A stretch of DNA of 64,000 bases from Gossypium raimondii (lineage: Eukaryota; Streptophyta; Magnoliopsida; Malvales; Malvaceae): the NCBI RefSeq assembly GCF_025698545.1, contig NC_068565.1, forward strand, positions 3,968,001 to 4,032,000. Reading direction: 5' to 3'. The notes beneath the pieces are model-generated. The model searched no databases and had not been told where the DNA came from. It saw nothing but the letters and a program-made list of their open reading frames with translations. The position numbers were made by a program, and so were the translations under genes. Below are positions 49,501-59,841 of this stretch, in pieces (position 1 is the first letter of the stretch; each line of letters opens with the position of its first letter).

Positions 49501-51484
49501 TAGATTTTAGAATTTTAATATTTATGAATTTAGGGAAATAGTTAAATTATGATTTAAGGTTTAAAGATATTTAAAAGTTAGGGATTTAAAATTTCATATA
49601 AAAATTTAATTTTATTAATTTTAGAGCTAAAAAGAATAATAAGAGTTATTTTAATATTTTTTGATGTATTATATTATTCACATTCTAAAAAAATATGATG
49701 TGTAATGTTATTATTAAGTGCCTAATAAATTATTTAATTTTTTTTGTCTAAAGCCTAGAACTACTAATAGGTCTTAAAATCATTTTTCAATCCTTGAATA
49801 GGAAGATAAACACACTTTAATACGTTTTAATTCATGTTTTCCTATACTAACATTAATATCGATGCCAACCATGCAAAAACTCAATCAACAATTTAAACTC
49901 AAATTTTAAATACTAATGGAGAGTCTGAAAATGACATTTCGCTAAGCTTATGGACTTGGCTAGATTACTGTACAATTCTACTTCTTAAAATACGAAAAAC
50001 ATCATCCCAGACCACATGCATGATTAGCTTTGCCCTAGAGTTTAAGGATCATACCTTTCAGCATCTTTATCTTTTAACAGCAAGCAAGAATCTTTGAGGT
50101 AATCAATAGCTTCCAAAACTTGAATCCTCACCTCTTCAATTGAGTCAGCCTTGTCAAATAACTCCAAACCCCAAGCATATCTCACTAAATGTTTCACGTC
50201 AATTGAGTGATCCTCTGGATATAAAGCACATAATAAGAAGCATCTCTTGGTCGTCTCCTTCTTCAAGTATTCGTAACTCATCTTGACACACAAGTAGGCA
50301 TTTTTTTCTTCTTCTTCTTCAATGTTACCGACTTCCATTAATCTACTTCTTTCAAGCTTTTTGCGAGCTACTTCCCATCCTTTAACAGTCTTGGTACCTT
50401 TTAAAGCCTTTGCTAGCGTTACAATCGCTACAGGTAAACCCTTGCATTCTTTTGCAACTTCCTTAGCTGTCTCAATAATATCCCTTGAAACTCTTTCATC
50501 AAGGTAAGCTTTCATTCTAAATAGTGTCCATGCTTCATCATTATCCAAAACATCAACCGGAACAATTACTTGACACTCCATAGATTCGCATACCGTCATG
50601 CGACGTGTTGTCAAAATGATTTTACATCCATTCCCATTTTCATTTAGTGGAAGGCCTATCTCATTCATCTGAATCTCATTCCACATATCATCAAGGATAA
50701 TGAGGACCTTTTCTTCTTTTTTCAATCGAAGCCATAATTCCTCTGCTTTTCCTTCTTTAGTTGTCTTCTCAAACTTTAAGTCCAAGAAGTCTGCTATTTT
50801 ATACTGAATATTTTCAATGATTGAAGTTTGGGAGACAACAACTTCAATAACTTTATGGAAACATCGTAATTCTTTGGTTTTTTTGCCAACTTCTTTGACT
50901 AAGGTGGTTTTTCCCACCCCTCCCATCCCCCATACTCCAATCATGTTGACTTTATCATCCTTCAATGCTTCCATGATCTTGTTGAATGCAGCAGTTGAAG
51001 ATTTGGAAGCCAAAATATGTTCAGATGTGAAGAATTCTAAGCCAGGAAGCTCCGCACGATGGCCGATTCGTTTAAAATGGGAGTCTTCTACAAGTTTACT
51101 GATATACACTATCTTCTTCTCAATCTCCTTGCTTAATCGATATCGCCAACACCAAGTAGGACACAAACCAAAGCATCTTTTATTTTCTTCAACTCTATGG
51201 ACCAAACTTTGTACATCGTTCAAGGCATTTTCTGCATTTGTCAACCATTCATCTACATAGTCCTCAATTACTTGGGTTTGAATCTGCAATTCAGCCTCCT
51301 TAACGTCTTCCTTAACTCGAGTTTGTTCTCTTTTTAAATTCTTCTGTTGTTCGTGGAGCTCTTGAACAAACTTATGGAAACGAAATGAGTAACGAATACT
51401 CTGTTTTATTGGATTCACCAGATAGTTTACCATCATTGTTCCCACGGCATTAGAAGCAGCAGCCAGACAGAATTCTCCAGCCAT
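40538..51484 (-). CDS. CC-NBS-LRR disease resistance protein, unit C (intact, six exons, large intron 1)
   Basis: Paralogue of unit B and probable intracellular immune receptor. CDS exons, all GT-AG and phase-consistent: 51484-50055, 46367-44753, 43542-42544, 42326-41493, 41205-40768, 40654-40538, giving 1810 aa. P-loop GMGGVGKTT at 186-194, kinase-2 VLIILDDMW, GCKIILTTR, GLPVAIVTLA, RNBS-D KRCFLLCALYPEDHS, then LHD (MHD-like) right after intron 1. Exon 3 carries about 55 more LRR residues than B; exon 4 carries an acidic run of about 7 Glu plus 13 Asp (41773-41830) and extra LRRs. Exon 5 is shortened: its acceptor at 41206 falls in what is coding sequence (FQ codons) in unit B. Start chosen at MAGEFC because the upstream frame is in a UTR intron (51571-51495). 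Intron 1 is 3687 bp because of an LTR insertion. Confidence 0.84.
41773..41830 (-). repeat. Coding trinucleotide repeat (GAA/GAT/GAC) in unit C exon 4
   Basis: On the plus strand a run of cat/cgt/ctt triplets (tcatcgtcgtcgtcgtcg, then ctt repeats) encodes a poly-Glu/poly-Asp stretch inside the LRR region. Unit B has only MDDG at the matching place. Likely replication-slippage expansion. Confidence 0.85.
43800..44035. repeat. Dispersed 'gtgactaaaatgaaag' repeat in intron 2 of unit C
   Basis: The phrase ggatgactaaaatgaaagtg and variants recur four or more times in 230 bp (near 43851, 43921, 43952, 43981). This resembles the arms of the foldback elements at 6762 and 58403. Non-coding. Confidence 0.5.
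44480..44735 (+). mobile_element. LINE fragment (RNase H-like region) in intron 2 of unit C, plus strand
   Basis: Plus-strand translation gives FYRNLFVWKKQDVPSSHIV (from about 44520) and then WLKCNVDASVSKHW-like text with a stop (44680-44730). This is the same LINE region as at 9955-10245, in the opposite orientation to the host gene. It ends about 18 bp from the exon 2 donor at 44752. Confidence 0.65.
46537..48888 (+). mobile_element. Solo-LTR-like insertion, 2352 bp, in intron 1 of unit C
   Basis: Begins TGTCATGCCCG and ends GAGACCCGACA. Flanks read agtat (46532-46536) and agtgc (48889-48893). The matching intron of unit A at 2318-2322 reads agtat followed by acatctta without the insert, so it is an empty-site control: ctatagtat joins text like that after 48893. 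No gag-pol coding. Strand assigned from TG...CA only. Contains the repeat shared with 57000-57330. Confidence 0.75.
47230..47510. repeat. Dispersed repeat shared with 57070-57330
   Basis: Both copies start with ataattatagaaaaatt, pass through a 'taccaac/caaactag' segment and end in 'agtaccggtacagtagcgac' versus 'atcgatacagtactgactac' text. It lies within the LTR-like insertion in unit C and again in the 57 kb spacer. Class unknown. Confidence 0.55.
50905..50930 (-). promoter_or_regulatory. Candidate miR482/2118 target site in P-loop codons of unit C
   Basis: Minus-strand text ggatgggaggggtgggaaaa encodes GMGGVGKT and is the usual target region of miR482/2118 in eudicot NLRs. Inference only. 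Confidence 0.4.
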
Positions 51485-51494
51485 TGTCGTTGAT

Positions 51495-51610
51495 CTGAGA
51501 TCACAAAACAATTCTGCTAAGCCTAAGCAAAATGGTAGACAACCAAAGAAGATGGAAACAATTAAACTTACCACTTCAAATTAAGATAAATATATATTAA
51601 AACGAAACTG
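51495..51610 (-). other. 5' UTR leader exon and UTR intron of unit C
   Basis: Predicted leader exon 51610-51572 (acceptor ggttcacag before it, donor gtaagt after it) and UTR intron 51571-51495 ending gatctcag, 10 bases before the ATG at 51484. The leader exon is shorter than in A and B. Confidence 0.5.
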
Positions 51611-52249
51611 CTGTGAACCAAAAGTATAAATAGAAAGAAACCAATAATGATAATACATACATATATATGTGTGTGTGTTTATTTGTGGATTTGGTAGCTT
51701 CAAACTTTTTTAATAATCCATAATATTTATAAAATTATTAATATTCTTTATTGTTGATTATATTATTAAATTAATATCGAATAATAATTTATTATTGTAT
51801 GATAATAAAAAGTGATACTAATTAACTATTATTTCATTAAATATAATTAGATCAATTAAAATAATGTAATCTATAAATTTTATAAAAGTATGAATTTAAA
51901 CAAATTTATGAAGTGATGAAAATATCCTCATTTGTTCATTACATTACTAATATTTTTATTTTAACTATTTTTTATTCTTTATAAGATTTATCACATTTAT
52001 AGATAATAATTTTAATTTTATTTAAAGATTTGGTTAAATCCTAAAAAGTTTAGTTAAATGAATTTATCCAATTACACTTATTATTTTAAATTAATTATAA
52101 TTTAATTAATTTTATAGTTATGTAACCATTAAAACTATGATTTAATACTATAAATAGATGAATTAACATCAAAAATTTATGTATATTATTAGCATCTATA
52201 AACATTATGGAGAAAATTCAATTTTTAGTACTCGTGTGTTGAAACTTAC

Positions 52250-52291
52250 CTCAAGTATAATTAAACCACAAGTTTAATTACAAGCTGCTCC

Positions 52292-52323
<32 letters not shown>

Positions 52324-52770
52324 CTTTTCCCTTTAAAGCAAATGGAATTTGAACTGAAGCAAAAAAAAGAAACAGGAACGCAGACGAATAAATTAACAAG
52401 AGGGTTTTTTTTTTTTTTTTTTTTTTTGTAAATAAAAGGAAACAAAAGAGAATGGTATTCTAGAAAAAGTAAAATAAAGGTGCAGCTTCGTGGTTTTTTA
52501 ACTATAAGTAGCTTCTTCTCTTTTGCTTCAGTTAAAAGGAGAGTGGAAAATAAATTAAAAGAAAAAGGGAGAAATTAGGCAGGAAATGAAAGGGGAAAAA
52601 CATAGGAAAGAGCAGGTGTTAATTTCTCGAGAAGAAAAAAGGAAAATGTTGAAAATGGTTGTTGCAGTGGGAACTGTAGTGTAAACTGAGATGCAGAGCA
52701 AAGAAACAATGAATACACAGAGAGGACACTCAAATGCCAGGATTCGCCGCAATTATTGTCAACCACAGAA
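52250..52770 (-). promoter_or_regulatory. Proposed promoter and non-coding first exon of unit C
   Basis: Ends in the same GAG/gtaagttt donor (52250/52249) and contains the same pyrimidine-rich leader phrases as 23112-23510. Includes a (CTT)n microsatellite (52290-52325, plus strand) and a long poly-T (52408-52429, plus strand). It reads as a leader plus promoter on the minus strand, transcribed toward unit C. Transcript evidence is lacking. Confidence 0.5.
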
Positions 52771-54700
52771 ATGCGCGCTTTAATACTCGAGTTTGACTTT
52801 GATATTTCTATCCTAATGAAATATTTATAATTTTTATTAGAATAATACGTATTACACATTCAGTTTAGATATTAAATTAAATTAAAGTAGTAAGAACTAA
52901 GAATATAGCAAAGTCAAGCTGCACCCACATCCAACAAATGGATAAGAAGGAGAAGCGTATTATTGGAGAGATGATCGGCCAATTTTGAGCCTAGAGATTA
53001 AGAAATCGGCATAAAGTCAAGAAAGCTAGTGAATGGATATGTTTTCATTAGGACCCATCTTATTTATTCTTGAAAATGAAAAGTGGACCTGTGTATGTTG
53101 TACTATTGCTTATTAGTTTAAAATTAATTCAAATAATTAAGTTGAGATGTTCTTAATGTTTGTAGTTATTAAGCTAGTTACAATATTTTTATACTAAATT
53201 GAGATGGGACAAGGGTCTCAGGACAAACAACCTATTTATAATTTTAGTCTCTTAGATATTACCCCAAATTTCTCTCAAGTTCTATGATTAAACTCCTGCT
53301 GGTTTGATTTAAATTTGAGGTTTTTAAACTGAAATTTCTCTCAAGTAGGTTTACACTTTCCCATTAAATTTCAAAAAGATATAAATAATCATTGAATTAT
53401 TCGAAAATTTTCTTTTAAATCACTAGGCTATTAAGGTTTTTTCTAAGTCCAATTGGCAAGCTCCAAGTGACGATCAGTATGATGGAATATACACATTGAT
53501 AAGTAGCAGAACATACCTTAGATCTAAGTCGATCTAATGGTCAGTGTCGAACTAGAAGAAGAAAGTCAATCAGATTTTGGTTAACGGATTTATGATGTTC
53601 AAGGCCGTTTCATGAAAAACTAAACCATAGAAGAGAAGGAAAGGAAAGCTCTTGACTGGTGCCAGCAATGTGAACAAAGAAGGCTATTCAACAATGATTT
53701 TAACAACCCATTCGACAATGATCATTTTGTAACAAATTGAAATTTAGTAACCAAAACATAAACTTACTAATAGTTCAATGACCTTGGCTGCAGTTTACCC
53801 ATAAAATAAAATAAAATAAAAAGTTGATCGGGTAACAGGGGTGAATAAAATTCGTAAAATGGAAAATAAAGGTTAAAAGTGGTTTAAAAAAAAAGTCCTT
53901 ATACTTTCATTTTAATCCTACTATTAAAAGGAATATTTTTGTTGTAAATGTAAGAAGTTGGTATTTTAGTCTCTACACACTAATTTTTTCGTAAAAGGAA
54001 TGACATGATTTAACAATTGCTGACGTAGTATTAATTCAAATTCAAAAAAGCTCATTGGTCTTTGTTGAGAAAGTTGTTGCTTGTTCCATGCCTTGTTATA
54101 ACAAAATTGTTTTTTCTGATTGGGCCATTGACTTGGACCTTGAATAGGTTTTTGTTGAGGCAAAATGTGCTAAGAGTTGCTGAGTGATACTCGGTAATGC
54201 CAACTACAGACTGCCACTGAGGTGGTTAAAAACTTGTCTTATTTGGTTTGACAATTTAATGAATAAAATATTTGGACTTGGTTATGTGATGCTTTATTGA
54301 AGATATTATGGTCCATCTATAGCAAACCAATCCTTAGTATTTGAAGAATGGATGGGATCCATGTGAATCAATTAAGTTCTTGAAATATAAAGAATCAATG
54401 ATGATTGTTTGTTGTTTTTTAGAGATAAATATTGAATTATTTAAGAGAGTTTGGAGCAGTTGAAAAATTGATTTATGAAGACTTTTATGTGATAAATACT
54501 CAAGATCTTTAATGGGATAATTTCAACTTTTAAATAGAAGTTTAAAGCCTATCAAAACACCGTTGATTGACCACTTGAAGAGATCTATAAAAGGTTGTTT
54601 CGTGCCGCACATCAAGAGTAGTTTTTGGATTATCTTCGGTGATAATTGTGTTTTTTTTTTCTTATGGTTATTTTATGACACTCTTTTAGGTATTCTCCGC
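52771..54700. other. Intergenic spacer
   Basis: No gene supported. A minus-strand ORF at 53966-54163 is rich in Gln and Asn (QKPIQGPSQWPNQKKQ) and may be a small gag-like retroelement scrap. 53690-53800 has 'cattttgtaac' / 'agtaaccaaaac' phrases of the foldback repeat family. Confidence 0.35.
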
Positions 54701-54702
54701 AG

Positions 54703-55110
54703 ATGTAGGATCATTGTGTCTGAACTACGTTAACAAAGATCGGTTGTGTTAATTCTTTGCTACTCATATTTTTTTCATTGCCCATTTTCGTTCTAACTTT
54801 CACTACAATGAGCATTAGCAAAGTTGATTTATCATGTCAGTTAACTAATTATTTATCATGCAATTACTTCTTTGTGTAAGGGTAGATTGGGCTTAAACTA
54901 ATAGATGATCCAGATGATTGTTGAATAAAATCATTCACTAGGCGAGTCTCCATAGATGTAGGATTATTGTGTCTAAACTACGTTAATAAACAAAGATCGG
55001 TTGTGTCAATTCTTTTCTACTCTTATTTTTTTTTCGTTGCCCATTTTCGTTCTATCTTTCACTACAATGAGCATTAAGCAAAGTTGATTTATCATATTGG
55101 CAAACTAAAT
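54703..55110 (+). repeat. Direct repeat of an LTR-end-like segment, two copies of about 150 bp
   Basis: 54703-54850 and 54955-55110 share atgtaggatcattgtgtctg, tacgttaa, gatcggttgtgt, ttgcccattttcgttct and cactacaatgagcatta. The text resembles the 3' part of Ty1/copia LTRs (before a primer-binding site), but no internal domain or full LTR is present. Confidence 0.6.
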
Positions 55111-57000
55111 ATTTTTTCAATCTTGAAAATAAATGGGATGATACGACTTAAAGGTAACAGTCGTGGACTAAACTACAAACAATCTAAACACAAAAAATAT
55201 GTACAAAAATTTGAAACAAAAAATAGTTGGGGAGTAAAAGCAAAATTAGTTTCTTAACACTACTCATTTTTCAAAACTATTATTTAGCTTTTTAATTTAA
55301 TGTACGTAAATAAATATTTGATTTAATATTGTCACGTCAACCATTATTAAGTAATGTCATTAACAACAAAGGTAATGTGTAAGGACTAAAAGGGTCAACT
55401 TTTCAAAGATACAAAGATTAAAATGTTCATTGTAATAGTATAGGGACTAGAATGAATTTTATGATATGATACAAGGACTTATAGTAAACTTTAACCAGTT
55501 AAAAGTTTTAACAATATAATACCAATCTCTTGTTTCACTTTTCTAATTGTTGTTTTTGTTTCATTGTTTCTACCAATATCTTATTTAATTAGGTTTAGGT
55601 TTGAATTAGTTGTAATTAATATTCATGTCATTTTAAAAAAATTAGCTATGTGGGGTGGATATTTAAATATTCACATTTGGTCTTCAAGTCTAAGAAATAG
55701 AAAAAAAATCACTTGAATCATTTCGATTTTAAAGTTCATTAAATATCATTTGAAAACCAGACATAAGTTAATGCCAACTAATACCTTAAGTACAAAAAGA
55801 TGCTTAAAGTTTGTTATACACAAATATCACCAAGTGTCATCTATTTATCACATTATACCCTTCATACGTCTAGAACCACCCTACACATGGAAAGCCATCA
55901 CTACATAAGCCTCACAAGGGCTCCCTTTATATACCTCGGAAGGATGAAGATGAGGGGGAGTCTCTCTTCTTCTTCAACCTCCCTTTTTTGGCTAAGCTTG
56001 ATGAGAGTTCCAAATAATATCTCTTCCCTTTTACTCAACCACATACAACTTTTTGGATGAATCATTTTTAATCTCTAAATTCAAATCTTGTATCAACAAA
56101 GTTAAAAAAAAAATTGAAAAAGGTTGAGATATATCTCAATGATGAGAAAATTAACTAATATAATATATGGGAGGTACCATTTATCATCTTTTAATAAAAA
56201 CTTTTCTTCATCTTCTAAAAAAAGGCCATAATTTTAACTCTAGTGGCAACTTTTCTTCATTTCTAATAACCACCCTTCTTGTTTTGCTCTTCATGTTATC
56301 ATAACTTGTTCTAAGACTTATGCAATCTTTCCAAGTTAAAGGAAGTTGGTTAGGCGTTCTTTAAGATATGTATGATTTTCTCTATTTTTCATCTAAAATA
56401 TCATTTTCAAATTCCTACCATTTTAGATTACCTCATTTAAAAAATCTCAAAATTCCAAAATAACTCCATATTACATTTAAGGAAACCTAAAGTAAACCTT
56501 AGCTTAATTGTCTTGTTTTGATATATTGGGCAAGCATTGTTTTTACGGCTATATGTAATCTTGGAAACACAAAGTTTTCAAGAAAATCTAGAGAGGTTTC
56601 CTCCCTTAAAAGTACATCCATTCTTATCAAAGAATTTAGAATCAATACTTGTCTTAGAAGGAGAAAAATATAGCATAAATAGGCATAGCTACATAGATTC
56701 TTTGAAAAAAATAAAACATCTACATAGATTCTTAAATTCTCTGATTCTTCTAATTTGTTTATAGGTTAAAAGATTACAACCACACAAATGAAAAGTTTTG
56801 ATAGTTGGGTGATTAGTTGTCCATCTACCTTAGAATAAATTAAATGAAATGAGTTATCATTATCTCAATTAGATCTTCGTATGGATCTTTGTACAAAAGT
56901 TTAAAGGATAATACAAAAAAAAAGTTCAAAGGATAATACATTTACAAAACATTATCAACCAATTGCCAAATATCGTTTTTGTCAAATATCATTTTTATTG
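55111..57000. other. Intergenic spacer, nothing recognised
   Basis: AT-rich with only short ORFs. No RNA gene or bounded element could be supported. Confidence 0.35.
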
Positions 57001-57069
57001 GTACTGGTATATTTTGATGCATCCTTTCTTGTTTATCGATGTTTCCAAATATTTTATATATGTATATAT

Positions 57070-57330
57070 ATTTGCAATCTAATTTTTAAATGTAATTATA
57101 GAAAAATTTAAATGGTTAAAATAAAAAAAATAAAAGTTGGTTTAAAATGTCAAAAATTTATACAAACTAGCACAAGCCAAGACATACCGTTATTGACCAA
57201 AACAAGCAAAATACTCAAAACACGTCAAAATTTGATTGGTATGGAAAATTGACTACATGGTACCATTTTTAGGATCAAGACGGTATCTACATGTTGGTAT
57301 CGATACAGTACTGACTACCATGATTGAAAA
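57070..57330. repeat. Second copy of the dispersed repeat at 47230-47510
   Basis: Shares aattatagaaaaatttaaat, 'caaaacacgtcaaaattt', 'catggtaccatttttagga'-type and 'actgactaccatgattg' text with the copy in unit C intron 1. Non-coding. Confidence 0.55.
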
Positions 57331-57719
57331 TGCTCTTGTACTAATTGATATCCTAGTAGGACAACCTATTATTGCAAAAAAAGAGAAAAAGTAATCTAAT
57401 CCACAACTAAAACACGGAAGACTAATCAATTTCAAATATAAAAATAATCATAAAAAGAGAAGAGCAAACATTCAAAATAATCGTATTGTAGGGGGAAGCA
57501 CCCAAAAAGAGGTCAAGCATGTAATTGATTAGAAAACTCCAGAATAGGTTCAAGTACTTAAATATAGAAATAATTATAAGAGAACTTCAAAGGTTTAGGT
57601 ATCTAAAAAAAAGTAACAATGAGAGATTTTGATATGCTATGTCACTTTAGAAAAAAGAATGGAATCAAAAAAATATTAAGGAAAATTATAGCAAGTGAAA
57701 ATATTAATGAATATTTTAG

Positions 57720-57930
57720 AAGACTATTTACTAGACCTATTTACGAGCTGAGTTACTCATCCAAGCTTGAAAGCCAGTCTAAAATTTAAGAGGATTTGGG
57801 CAAAAATATTAGGCCTAAAAAATGAGTTTAGACAAAAAAATTAAGTTCATTTAAAATATGGGTCGAGCTCAGGCTTGAAGCTTGAACCTTAAATGCTCAA
57901 GCTTGAGCTTAGCCCTGCCCAACCCCATTT
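57720..57930. repeat. Dispersed 'gggctcgagcttaggcctgg' type repeat
   Basis: Contains gacctatttacgagct, taggcctaaaaaatgag, tatgggtcgagctcagg and cttgagcttagccctgccc. These resemble 3170-3660 in the intron of unit A. This sequence type is widespread in plant genomes. Boundaries not clear. Confidence 0.45.
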
Positions 57931-58402
57931 TTTTTAAATTTTTTAATATTTTATATTTTGCTATTTTTATATATTATATAATTTATAATACGATCATCAT
58001 GACTCTCAAAGTCATGCGTAGTAGCAATACTAAACCAAATACGACAAGTAGTGGGGTCTTGAGCTAATCCTTGGCTAAACTTTGGAAATCTTAATGCCAT
58101 AATGCTTTTCAAATCCTCCTAGCTATTATCCTACTGCAATAATTCTTGCTAAGAAGAATGCCCATGTTATGACAATTTCACCGAGAAGGTAATGGGTTAC
58201 CCTACAACACGTCCTTATACAATGCTCAAGGCTCTAAGCTGAGTAGCAGGAGCAACTTTTAATTTATTATGAGCTCAAATGATGGATTCAATAAGTTTTT
58301 GCTAATAAGCATGTTCGCTGAATATAAACATTTTAAAATTAAATCTATAATACTACTATAATGTAAAAATTAAAAATTTTAAGATGACTATATATAAAAT
58401 TT

Positions 58403-59432
58403 GGGTAAACTACATCATTAGTCATTAAACTATGGATGAATTTTGTTTTGGTCACTTAACTAAAAATGTTAACTAAATTTTTGAAATTATTTTTGTCACT
58501 TCTTCGTTAAGGTGGCATTTTTTAGTTGATATAAAACAATTTTAGTACTCAAAATTTATACTTTACGCCAATTTGATCTTAATTATATATAAAATGATAA
58601 AATTTGAAATATTATTTTTGAAATTTTAGAAAATTATAAAATTAAAATCAAAATAATAATAGATAAAATTGTAAAAATAGATAAAATGAAGGAAAATGAG
58701 AGGAATTTATTTTAAACCCTCCAAATTTCCTCTCCATATTATCTATTTAGAAATATTTAATACCCATTCTTAAAAAAATAGAAAAATATTGGTTCTTTGT
58801 TTTTACCTCTTTTGTTTCTTGACACAACTTTTTGTTATAAAGAAAGAAAATTTTTAAAATATAATTTGTTTGTACAATTTAATTTTTGAAAAATAATTTA
58901 AATGAATTGAAAATTTGACTTGAACCTGAAAAGAAAATTTTGTGGTATATTTGTTTTTTTTTTGTTAAAATGGCATAAAATTCGATTTCACAACCCTTTG
59001 TAAGATTAGTTTTGGATTTTTTAGGAGCATAAAACTAGACTTGAAGATATTACTAATTTAATTTAGAAACATTGAGAAAACATGTAATGATCTATTTTTT
59101 TAATTTTAGTTTTTTATTAGATTTTGAAAATTTTCTTTATTTCTCATATATATTAGTTCTTCAACAATAACATTTTCGAGATTTTACTTTTTATAACTTT
59201 TATATAGAATTTTTAAAAATAATTTTATTTTTATAATTTTATATAGAAAATGGTTAAATTGACAAAAATATAAAAGTTGAAGACTAAAATTGTTATTATA
59301 CTAACTAAAAAGTGTCACTTAATGACAAAAAATAATTTTGAAAAGCTTAATAACCAAATTTTAACTCTTTTTAGTTTAATGGTCAAAACAAAAATTTAAC
59401 CATAATTTAGTGACTAATGGTGTAGGTTATCC
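58403..59432. mobile_element. Foldback/MITE-like element, about 1.03 kb, with long inverted arms
   Basis: The left arm (gggtaaactacatcattagt, and onward for about 130 bp to ttttgtcacttc) is inverted at the right end (from about 59290, ending ctaatggtgtaggttatcc). The centre is AT-rich without coding capacity. Long arms and lack of coding suggest a Mutator-like or other non-autonomous DNA element. TSD not resolved. Confidence 0.7.
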
Positions 59433-59841
59433 ATAATTCTAATGAATAAAATATATAGAATTATTAAATATTAAATTAAAATAATATAAATATATTTTTA
59501 TTTTAAAAAGTAAATAATATGGATGAATTTAAAATGAGCTTAAATTATCAATTTTTTTTAAAAAATAATATGAATGAATTTAAGCTCTCATTTCGAACCC
59601 TGATAAAAAATAATAATAAAATGCGTTAATACGACTTGGTCAACAATGAACATTTGCCCTTATTTCTAAACTCGTCTAGGACAGATAAAACTGGTGCCCG
59701 AATCCCGCTCTTAAGCCTGCCAAAATATTGGGTCCGGCTTTCCTGGATTGGGCTAACTGCCTAGCCATTGATCCCTTTCCCTGCTTGCTCTCTCCACATT
59801 TCCGAACAGCCAACAAAGCTTTCTTCTTTGACACAGAAAAC

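Noticed and set aside
53966..54163. Gln/Asn-rich minus-strand ORF as a gene
   Set aside because: Too short and isolated; at best a retroelement gag scrap.
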